Assembly: GCF_043555865.1 (NCBI RefSeq)
Contig: NZ_JBIGHY010000001.1
Span: forward strand, 744,001 to 808,000
DNA: 64,000 nt
Source: Pelomonas dachongensis
GTDB taxonomy: Bacteria > Pseudomonadota > Gammaproteobacteria > Burkholderiales > Burkholderiaceae_C
Direction of reading: 5' to 3'
The notes under the pieces were generated by a model that worked only from the letters and a program-made list of their open reading frames with translations, had not been told where the DNA came from and made no database searches. A program made the position numbers and the translations under genes. Below, piece after piece: positions 35,272 through 48,300 of this stretch. The number at the start of each line of letters is the position of its first letter. Position 1 is the stretch's first letter.

Positions 35272-35288
35272 TGGTATTGTGTTGGTAT
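35272..35288 (+). promoter_or_regulatory. Extra TGGTAT-N5-TGGTAT site between the second receptor and the tRNA operon
   Basis: The 17-mer TGGTATTGTGTTGGTAT matches the GlcNAc operon site in both half-sites and spacing. It lies 243 bases upstream of the receptor start and 155 bases before the tRNA promoter, with no gene of its own. The rest of the 35182-35442 interval shows nothing I can name. Confidence 0.5.
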
Positions 35289-35442
35289 TTCCTGCGCGAC
35301 GCGTGGTGTTGCGCATCGACGACGCGTCGCGCCGGTGGCGCGTGCCCGCGGCGCGTGTCGGTGGCTGGGTTCGATGGGCCGGGTGTGCTGTCGCGCCCCG
35401 TCCGCGTCGCGCGGCGTGCACCTCCCGGCTGGTGGCCATGTG

Positions 35443-35470
35443 TTGCGCGTCCCAAACCCTGTGCTATAGT
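35443..35470 (+). promoter_or_regulatory. Promoter of the tRNA-tuf operon
   Basis: TTGCGC (35443-35448), a 16-base spacer and TATAGT (35465-35470), followed about 15 bases later by the first tRNA. Confidence 0.6.
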
Positions 35471-35485
35471 TGCGGGCTTGCCTCA

Positions 35486-35570
35486 GGAGGGGTGGCCGAG
35501 TGGTTAAAGGCAGCAGACTGTAAATCTGCCCGCATTGCGTACGCTGGTTCGAATCCAGCCTCCTCCACCA
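35486..35570 (+). tRNA. tRNA-Tyr (anticodon GTA)
   Basis: An 85-base class II tRNA with a long variable arm. The 7-bp acceptor stem (ggagggg with ctcctcc, one G-T pair), anticodon loop actGTAaat, T loop ggttcgaatcc and an encoded CCA end are all present. First gene of the tRNA-tuf operon. Confidence 0.97.
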
Positions 35571-35615
35571 AAGCTTGCATTTGCAGGCGGAGGACTCTCA
35601 GGCGAGGCTCCCAGG

Positions 35616-35689
35616 GCGGGAGTAGTTCAATGGTAGAACCTTAGCCTTCCAAGCTAATGACACGGGTTCGATTCCCGTTTCCCGCTCCA
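35616..35689 (+). tRNA. tRNA-Gly (anticodon TCC)
   Basis: 74 bases with acceptor stem gcgggag/ttcccgc, D loop agttcaatggtaga, anticodon loop ctTCCaa, T loop ggttcgattcc, and an encoded CCA end. Confidence 0.97.
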
Positions 35690-35763
35690 TCCTGGGCGGC
35701 TTGGTTGGCCAGCGTCGACACCGGTTTGCCGATCAGCTTGTCTGATGTCAAACCCGTGCCGAT

Positions 35764-35838
<75 letters not shown>

Positions 35839-35889
35839 CACCTTTCACTTTTTCTACTCGTTTCAACGGGTTCGCCTCAGGAGCGCAAG

Positions 35890-37080
<1,191 letters not shown>

Positions 37081-37092
37081 TTTTTAGGCCGT

Positions 37093-37168
37093 AGGGGCAT
37101 AGCTCAATTGGCAGAGCGTCGGTCTCCAAAACCGAAGGTTGGGGGTTCGAGACCCTCTGCCCCTGCCA
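37093..37168 (+). tRNA. tRNA-Trp (anticodon CCA)
   Basis: 76 bases with acceptor stem aggggca/tgcccct, D loop agctcaattggcaga, anticodon loop ctCCAaa, T loop ggttcgagacc, G discriminator and encoded CCA. It sits between tuf and secE. A hairpin further downstream (GGCCCGC/GCGGGCC, 37212-37238) could be a processing site. Confidence 0.97.
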
Positions 37169-37308
37169 ATCCTCACTGATCACGAGGGTTGGTTTCCCGG
37201 CAACAAGCATCGGCCCGCGAGAGCAATCTCTGCGGGCCTTGCTGCTGATGGCTACGGGCCGCGGCGGCACCGAAAGTCGCCTGACGGGCGGCGCGTGAAA
37301 GTGAACTG

Positions 37309-37695
37309 ATGGCGAATCCTCCCCAAGTCGAGACCGTGACCAGTGGTGCTGACAAGGCCAAGCTGGCTGCTGCCGTGCTGCTGCTGATCGGCGCTCTGGT
37401 GGCTTATTACGGCCTGGCCAAGCAGGGCGCACTGGCGCAGTGGGGCGCGTTGATCGTGTTGCTGCTGGCTGCCGTGGCTGCCTTCTTCACGTCCGAGCAC
37501 GGCAAGGCCTTGATCGCCTACGGCCGCGACTCGTGGCGTGAGGTCGGCAAGGTGGTATGGCCGAGCTTCAAGGAGGCGCGCCAGATGACGATGTACGTGT
37601 TCGCGTTCGTCGTCGTGATGGCCTTGTTCCTGTGGCTCACCGACAAGACGCTGGAGTGGGTGTTGTACGACCTGATCCTGGGCTGGAAGCGTTGA
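37309..37695 (+). CDS. secE: Preprotein translocase subunit SecE
   Basis: 128 aa. Essential small subunit of the SecYEG channel in the inner membrane. Three hydrophobic segments (about residues 17-36, 43-60 and 90-112), as in the E. coli type, with the conserved amphipathic motif SWREVGKVVWPSFKEARQM before the last helix. Followed by nusG after 15 bases. Confidence 0.95.
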   Translation: MANPPQVETVTSGADKAKLAAAVLLLIGALVAYYGLAKQGALAQWGALIVLLLAAVAAFFTSEHGKALIAYGRDSWREVGKVVWPSFKEARQMTMYVFAFVVVMALFLWLTDKTLEWVLYDLILGWKR

Positions 37696-37710
37696 TCGCA
37701 AGGAATTCGA

Positions 37711-38286
37711 ATGTCTGAAGAACAAGTCGTCACGCCCGAAGCCCCCGCGGGTCTCCCCAAGCGCTGGTACGTCGTTCATGCCTATTCGGGTATGGAGAAG
37801 GCCGTCGAGCGCAACCTGCGCGAGCGCATTGACCGCGCCGGCGTGCAGGACAAGTTCGGTCGCATCCTGGTGCCGACCGAAGAAGTCGTCGAGCTGAAGA
37901 ACGGCAAGAAAGCCGTCACCGAGCGTCGCTTCTTCCCGGGTTATGTGCTGGTCGAGATGGTTATGGACGATGAGTCCTGGCACTTGGTGAAGCACACGTC
38001 CAAGGTGACCGGCTTCGTTGGCGGCGCCAAGAACCGTCCGGCGCCGATCTCCGAAGCCGAGGTCATGAAGATCGTCAATCAGATGCAAGAGGGCGTCGAG
38101 AAGCCCCGGCCGAAGGTCGAGTGGACGGTCGGTGAGGTCGTGCGCGTCAAGGAAGGTCCGTTCACGGATTTCAACGGTTCGGTCGAAGACGTCAACTACG
38201 ACAAGTCCAAGGTCCGTGTCTCGGTCACGATCTTCGGTCGTGCCACGCCGGTGGAGCTGGACTTCGGACAGGTCGAAAAAGTCTGA
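37711..38286 (+). CDS. nusG: Transcription termination/antitermination factor NusG
   Basis: 191 aa. Binds RNA polymerase and couples it to Rho or ribosomes. The N-terminal NGN domain (KRWYVVHAYSGMEKAVERNLRERI, FFPGYVLVEMVMD) and C-terminal KOW motif (GEVVRVKEGPFTDFNGSVEDV) are complete. A -10-like TAGAAT (38292-38297) lies just after the stop and could help start rplK transcription. Confidence 0.97.
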   Translation: MSEEQVVTPEAPAGLPKRWYVVHAYSGMEKAVERNLRERIDRAGVQDKFGRILVPTEEVVELKNGKKAVTERRFFPGYVLVEMVMDDESWHLVKHTSKVTGFVGGAKNRPAPISEAEVMKIVNQMQEGVEKPRPKVEWTVGEVVRVKEGPFTDFNGSVEDVNYDKSKVRVSVTIFGRATPVELDFGQVEKV

Positions 38287-38462
38287 TCCGCTAGAATATT
38301 GGGTTCGGCCGGCGACCCTGACGTCGGCCCGTGAACAGTCTGCAACGAGAGGCGGACAAGAGGAGCAAAGGTAAGGGCCTGGATCTCAGATTCAGTCCGA
38401 GTCCGATGCGCTAGCACTCAGGTGCCCAGGCTTTGCCGCCCGGGTACTGGATTGGAGAAATC

Positions 38463-38900
38463 ATGGCAAAGAAGATTGTCGGCTTCATCAAGCTGCAAGT
38501 CGCCGCAGGCAAGGCCAACCCCTCGCCGCCGGTTGGTCCCGCGCTGGGTCAGCGTGGCCTGAACATCATGGAATTCTGCAAGGCGTTCAACGCCCAGACT
38601 TCGGGCGCCGGCTTCGAGCCTGGCATGAAGCTGCCGGTGGTCATCACCGCGTTCGCAGACAAGAGCTTCACCTTTGTCATCAAGTCGCCCCCGGCGACTG
38701 TGCTGATCAAGAAGGCCGCGAAGATCGAGAAGGGCTCGCAACGCCCGCATCTGGACAAGGTCGGCAAGTTGACCCGAGCCCAGCTGGAAGAGATCGCAAC
38801 GATCAAGACCAAGGACCTGACGGCTGCCAGCATGGACGCCGCAGTCAAGACCATCGCCGGTTCCGCCCGCTCGATGGGCATCATCGTGGAAGGGGTCTGA
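38463..38900 (+). CDS. rplK: 50S ribosomal protein L11
   Basis: 145 aa. Stalk-base protein that binds 23S rRNA in the GTPase-associated centre. MAKKIVGFIKLQVAAGKANPSPPVGPALGQRG is the standard N-terminus with the proline-rich thiostrepton-region motif. A 176-base leader separates it from nusG; rplA follows by two bases. Confidence 0.98.
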   Translation: MAKKIVGFIKLQVAAGKANPSPPVGPALGQRGLNIMEFCKAFNAQTSGAGFEPGMKLPVVITAFADKSFTFVIKSPPATVLIKKAAKIEKGSQRPHLDKVGKLTRAQLEEIATIKTKDLTAASMDAAVKTIAGSARSMGIIVEGV

Positions 38901-38902
38901 AC

Positions 38903-39613
38903 ATGGCCAAGCTCACCAAGAAGCAAAAGGCGCTGGCTGGCAAGGTCGAGTCGACCAAGCTGTACGCGCTGACCGAAGCCCTGGACCTGGTCAAGAGCCT
39001 GGCCTCGGCCAAGTTTGATGAGTCCATCGACGTCGCGGTGCAACTCGGCATCGATGCCAAGAAGTCGGACCAGGTCGTGCGTGGCGCCGTCGTGATGCCC
39101 AACGGCACCGGCAAGACCAAGCGCGTCGCCGTGTTTGCCCAAGGCGCCAAGGCTGACGAAGCCCGCGCTGCCGGTGCCGATGTCGTCGGCATGGAAGACC
39201 TGGCCGAGCGCGTCAAGGCGGGCGACATGCCCTTCGACGTGGTCATCGCCTCGCCGGACACGATGCGTGTCGTTGGTACGCTGGGCCAGATCCTGGGCCC
39301 GCGCGGCCTGATGCCCAACCCCAAGGTTGGCACGGTTACGCCGGACGTCGCTACCGCTGTCAAGAACGCCAAGGCTGGCCAGGTCCAGTTCCGCGTCGAC
39401 AAGGCCGGCATCATCCATGGCACCCTCGGCCGTCGGTCGTTCGACACCGACAAGCTGGAAGGCAACCTGCGCGCGCTGATCGAAGCTCTGAACAAGAGCA
39501 AGCCGGCGTCGAGCAAGGGCGTCTACCTGCGCAAGGTCGCGGTGTCCTCGACGATGGGTGTTGGCGCCCGCGTCGAAATCGCATCGATCAACGCTCAGGC
39601 CAACGCCGCCTGA
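38903..39613 (+). CDS. rplA: 50S ribosomal protein L1
   Basis: 236 aa. L1-stalk protein and, in other bacteria, translational repressor of the rplKA messenger. Typical segments: FDESIDVAVQLGIDAKKSDQVVRGAVVMPNGTGK and LGPRGLMPNPKVGTVTPDV. Starts two bases after the rplK stop. Confidence 0.98.
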   Translation: MAKLTKKQKALAGKVESTKLYALTEALDLVKSLASAKFDESIDVAVQLGIDAKKSDQVVRGAVVMPNGTGKTKRVAVFAQGAKADEARAAGADVVGMEDLAERVKAGDMPFDVVIASPDTMRVVGTLGQILGPRGLMPNPKVGTVTPDVATAVKNAKAGQVQFRVDKAGIIHGTLGRRSFDTDKLEGNLRALIEALNKSKPASSKGVYLRKVAVSSTMGVGARVEIASINAQANAA

Positions 39614-39903
39614 TCGACAACCAGGCCTTCGGGCCTGGGTACTGAATCTGCGCGGGGCGAGTCTGGCTCCGGGCAACAAAGATTGGTGGGGCGCCGGCCG
39701 GGCAACCGGACGGCGCGTCATCCAAGACCGCTGGTGGAGACCCCTTAAATCAAAGTCGCCGATTCGTCGGTGATGGAGAACCAGCGCAGATGGCGGTCCC
39801 GCTGAAAGAAGTTCGTTCCTGACGTGTTTCTTATCAGATGGTCGCTGAATCCCTGGCGCTCTCAAAGCCGCAAGGCCGAGGGGGCAAATGTGAGGAGTAG
39901 ACC
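39614..39903 (+). promoter_or_regulatory. rplJL leader, probable L10 autoregulatory site
   Basis: A 290-base untranslated region between rplA and rplJ. CGCTGGT (39729-39735) can pair with ACCAGCG (39780-39786), enclosing a UUCG-capped hairpin (CCGA-TTCG-TCGG). Other GC stems lie upstream (gcgccgg...ccggacggcgc). In proteobacteria the L10(L12)4 complex binds such a leader to repress rplJL; the assignment here is by position and fold. Confidence 0.65.
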
Positions 39904-40440
39904 TTGAGTCTCAATCGCAACGAGAAGGCAGCCGTTGTCTCCGACGTCGCAGCGCAAGCAGCGAAGTCGCAGACGTTGGCGTTGGCCGAGTACCGTGGCC
40001 TCACCGTGGAAGCCTTGAACAAGCTGCGCGTCGACGCGCGTGCCAAGGGTGTTTATCTTCACGTGCTGAAGAACACCCTGGCCCGTCGCGCCGTCGCCGG
40101 CACCCCGTTCGAAGCTGCTGCGGAGAGCATGGTCGGCCCGCTGATCTACGGCTTTTCGGAAGACGCTGTCGCTGCTGCCAAAGTCATCGCTGACTTTGCC
40201 AAGACCAACGACAAGCTCGTCATCAAGGGTGGTGCCTACGGTGGCAAGGCTCTGGACGTCAATGGCGTGAAGGCTCTGGCCTCCGTCCCGTCCAAGGAAG
40301 TCCTGCTGTCGCAGATCGCTGGCCTGCTGCTGTCGCCGGTGCAACGCACCGCGGCCGTGCTGGCTGCCCTGGCTGCCAAGCGTGGCGAAGGCGCCGCTTC
40401 CCCGGAAGCTGCTGCCGAAGAAGCCCCGGCTGCCGCCTGA
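39904..40440 (+). CDS. rplJ: 50S ribosomal protein L10
   Basis: 178 aa. Anchors the L7/L12 stalk. The start is a TTG with gaggag upstream, giving MSLNRNEKAAVVSDVAAQAAKSQTLALAEYRG; no ATG or GTG fits better. The weak start codon is in line with tight translational control through the leader. The C-terminal helix that holds L12 (VQRTAAVLAALAAKRGEGAAS) is present. Confidence 0.97.
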   Translation: MSLNRNEKAAVVSDVAAQAAKSQTLALAEYRGLTVEALNKLRVDARAKGVYLHVLKNTLARRAVAGTPFEAAAESMVGPLIYGFSEDAVAAAKVIADFAKTNDKLVIKGGAYGGKALDVNGVKALASVPSKEVLLSQIAGLLLSPVQRTAAVLAALAAKRGEGAASPEAAAEEAPAAA

Positions 40441-40491
40441 TCGACGAACAACGCGTATCCACGCAACCCATCTGTTATTTAGGAACACATC

Positions 40492-40872
40492 ATGGCATTC
40501 GATAAAGACGCTTTCCTGACCGCCCTGGACAGCATGTCCGTTCTGGAACTGAACGACCTGGTCAAGGCAATTGAAGAGAAGTTCGGCGTGTCTGCCGCTT
40601 CGATGGCTGCTCCGGCCGCCGGTGGCGCTGGCGGCGGTGCCGCTGCTGCTGCTGAAGAGAAGACCGAATTCAACGTCGTGCTGGTCGAAGCCGGCGCGCA
40701 GAAGGTCGGCGTCATCAAGGCCGTCCGTGAAATCACGGGCCTGGGCCTCAAGGAAGCCAAGGACCTGGTCGACGGCGCTCCGAAGAACGTCAAGGAAGGC
40801 GTGTCCAAGGCTGACGGCGAAGCCGCTGTCAAGAAGCTGGTCGAAGCCGGCGCCAAGGCTGAGCTGAAGTAA
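40492..40872 (+). CDS. rplL: 50S ribosomal protein L7/L12
   Basis: 126 aa. Multi-copy stalk protein that recruits translational GTPases. N-terminal dimer domain (FDKDAFLTALDSMSVLELNDLVKAIEEKFGV), Ala/Gly hinge at about residues 37-56, C-terminal domain with KVGVIKAVREITGLGLKEAKDLVD. Translated at a high level, with a clear aggaa ribosome binding site. Confidence 0.98.
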   Translation: MAFDKDAFLTALDSMSVLELNDLVKAIEEKFGVSAASMAAPAAGGAGGGAAAAAEEKTEFNVVLVEAGAQKVGVIKAVREITGLGLKEAKDLVDGAPKNVKEGVSKADGEAAVKKLVEAGAKAELK

Positions 40873-40878
40873 ATCGGA

Positions 40879-41039
40879 CCGGCGAGTCTTCGGGCTCGCC
40901 GACCGAATCTGGTTTGTCCAGATTCAAGAAAGGGGTTGCCGACAGGCATCCCCTTTTTCGTCTTTACGGGTATCTCCCCGTAGAGAACAGTTGAAAGAAC
41001 CGCGCGCTGTATGATGCGCGGTTCTTTCACGTGTTCTCT
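40879..41039 (+). promoter_or_regulatory. rplL-rpoB intergenic hairpins: attenuator and long RNase III-like stem
   Basis: Four structures follow each other in the 354-base gap. GGCGAG...CTCGCC lies near 40884-40903, and AATCTGG-TTTGT-CCAGATT near 40907-40925. Then comes a terminator-like stem GGGGTTGCC-GACA-GGCATCCCC (40932-40953) with five T. Last is a long hairpin (40982-41039) made of an 8-bp outer stem AGAGAACA/TGTTCTCT, a 2x2 internal loop and a perfect 14-bp inner stem TGAAAGAACCGCGC. In E. coli this interval holds an attenuator and an RNase III site, so the same roles are inferred. Bases 41040-41226 hold nothing else I can name. Confidence 0.65.
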
Positions 41040-41226
41040 GATCCGACTGCAGAGAACCAGTTTGGTCGGACTTGGGTCAGCATCCATTGCGGGGCCCGAG
41101 TTGTCCGCCAGCGGTTGGTAGTGGCCAACCACCAAGCTAGGCAGCCGCCCGTCCTGGGTGTGTGAGCCAGCCAGTCGCCGACGCAGTGCGTTCCACGGCC
41201 GGGAGCGCACTCGACACGGAGTGTTT

Positions 41227-45348
<4,122 letters not shown>

Positions 45349-45359
45349 GGAGCAGATGC

Positions 45360-48300
45360 ATGAAGGGACTACTCGACCTTTTCAAGCAATTCACCCCCGA
45401 TGAGCATTTCGATGCCATCAAGATCGGCCTGGCTTCTCCGGAGAAGATCCGCAGCTGGTCGTTCGGCGAGGTGAAGAAGCCCGAGACCATCAACTACCGC
45501 ACCTTCAAGCCGGAACGCGACGGCCTGTTCTGCGCCAAGATCTTTGGCCCGATCAAGGACTATGAGTGCCTGTGCGGCAAGTACAAGCGCCTGAAGCACC
45601 GCGGTGTCATCTGCGAGAAGTGCGGCGTTGAAGTCACGCAGACCAAGGTCCGCCGTGACCGCATGGGCCACATCGACCTGGCGGCGCCCTGCGCGCACAT
45701 CTGGTTCCTGAAGTCGCTCCCCAGCCGTCTGGGCCTGGTGCTCGACATGACGCTGCGCGACATCGAACGCGTGCTGTACTTCGAGGCGTACGTGGTCGTC
45801 GACCCGGGCATGACCCCGCTGAAGAAGTTCTCGATCATGAGCGAGGACGACTACGACGCGAAGCGCATCGAGTTCGGTGACGAGTTCATCGCACTGATGG
45901 GCGCCGAAGGCGTGAAGAAGCTGCTGGAGGACATGGATCTCGACATCGAGATCGACCGCCTGCGCAACGACATGACCGGCTCCGAGCTGAAGGTCAAGAA
46001 GAACTCCAAGCGCCTGAAGGTCATGGAGGCCTTCAAGAAGTCCGGCATCAAGCCGAACTGGATGGTCATGGACGTGCTGCCGGTGCTGCCGCCTGACCTG
46101 CGTCCGCTGGTGCCGCTGGACGGCGGCCGCTTCGCGACCTCCGACCTGAACGACCTTTACCGTCGCGTCATCAACCGCAACAACCGCCTGGCCCGCCTGC
46201 TGGAGCTGAAGGCCCCTGAAATCATCGTGCGCAACGAAAAGCGCATGCTGCAGGAAGCCGTCGACTCACTGCTGGACAACGGCCGCCGCGGCAAGGCGAT
46301 GACCGGCGCGAACAAGCGTGCCCTCAAGTCGCTGGCCGACATGATCAAGGGCAAGAGCGGTCGTTTCCGTCAGAACTTGCTGGGCAAGCGCGTTGACTAC
46401 TCGGGCCGTTCGGTCATCGTGGTCGGCCCGACGCTCAAGCTGCACCAGTGCGGCCTGCCCAAGCTGATGGCGCTCGAACTCTTCAAGCCGTTCATCTTCA
46501 GCCGTCTCGAAGCCATGGGCATCGCGACGACGATCAAGGCTGCGAAGAAGGAAGTCGAGTCCGGCACGCCGGTGGTCTGGGACATCCTGGAAGAAGTCAT
46601 CAAGGAGCACCCGGTTCTGCTGAACCGCGCCCCGACGCTGCACCGCCTCGGCATCCAGGCCTTCGAGCCCGTGCTGATCGAAGGCAAGGCCATCCAGCTG
46701 CACCCGCTGGTTTGCTCGGCCTTCAACGCCGACTTCGACGGTGACCAGATGGCCGTCCACGTGCCGCTGTCGATCGAGGCGCAGATGGAAGCCCGCACGC
46801 TGATGCTGGCCTCCAACAACGTGCTGTTCCCCGCGTCCGGCGAACCGTCCATCGTCCCGTCGCAAGACGTGGTGCTGGGTCTGTACTACGCCACCCGCGA
46901 GCGCACCAACGGCAAGGGCGAGGGCCTGATCTTCTCGGACATCCCGGAAGTGATCCGCGCGCTGGAAAACGGCGTCGTCGAAATCACCGCCAAAATCAGC
47001 GTCCGCCTGACCGAGTACACCAAGGACAAGGACAGTGGCGAATGGGTCGCCGAGACCAAGCTGACGGATACCACCGTCGGCCGTGCACTGCTGTCGGAAA
47101 TCCTGCCTAAGGGCCTGCCCTTCAGCAACATCAACAAGGCGCTGAAGAAGAAGGAGATCAGCAAGCTGATCAACACTTCTTTCCGCAAGTGCGGCCTGAA
47201 GGAAACAGTCGTCCTGGCCGACAAGCTGCTGCAAAGCGGCTTCAAGCTCGCCACGCGCGCCGGCATCTCGATCGCCATCGACGACATGTTGGTGCCCAAG
47301 GAGAAGTACACGGTCATCGATCGCTCCGAGAAGGAAGTCAAGGAGATCGAGCAGCAGTACGTCTCCGGTCTGGTGACCGCCGGCGAGCGCTACAACAAGG
47401 TCGTCGACATCTGGGGCAAGGCCGGTGACGAAATCGGCAAGAAGATGATGGAGCACCTGAAGGTCGAGAAGACGGTGGATCGCAACGGCAAGACCGTCGA
47501 TCAGGAGTCCTTCAACTCGATCTACATGATGGCCGACTCGGGCGCGCGGGGTTCCGCCGCCCAGATCCGCCAGCTGGCCGGCATGCGCGGCCTGATGGCC
47601 AAGCCGGACGGCTCCATCATCGAAACGCCCATCACGGCGAACTTCCGTGAAGGCCTGAACGTGTTGCAGTACTTCATTTCCACCCACGGCGCCCGTAAGG
47701 GCCTGGCGGACACGGCGCTGAAGACCGCGAACTCCGGCTACCTGACGCGGCGTCTGGTGGACGTGACCCAGGATCTGGTGGTCATCGAGGACGACTGCGG
47801 CACCGACAACGGCATGGCCATGCGCGCGCTGGTTGAAGGTGGTGAAGTCATCGAATCGCTGCGCGACCGCGTGCTGGGTCGTGTCACCGCCATCGATGTC
47901 GTGCACCCCGAGACGCAGGCGCCGCTGCTCGGCGCCGGCAAGATGCTGGACGAAGACACGCTGGACGTGCTGGAGGCTGCTGGCGTCGACGAGATCAAGG
48001 TCCGCACGCCGCTGACCTGCGCCACGCGGTTCGGTCTGTGCGCCAAGTGCTACGGCCGCGACCTGGGCCGTGGCGGCTTGGTCAACACCGGGGAAGCTGT
48101 GGGCGTCATCGCCGCGCAGTCCATCGGTGAACCGGGCACGCAGCTGACGATGCGGACCTTCCACATCGGCGGTGCCGCATCGCGCGCAGCCGTGGCCTCC
48201 AGCGTCGAAGCCAAGTCGGACGGCATCATCGGCTTCAACGCCACGATGCGCTACGTCACGAACGGCAAGGGCGAGCTGGTGGTGATTTCTCGCTCCGGCG

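Noticed and set aside
37081..37092. T-rich stretch after the first tuf gene as a terminator
   Set aside because: There is no stem in front of it and tRNA-Trp follows at once, so transcription most likely continues.
41010..41015. TATGAT in the loop of the long rplL-rpoB hairpin as a -10 element
   Set aside because: The nearest TTGAAA is only 13 bases away, too close for a sigma-70 promoter.
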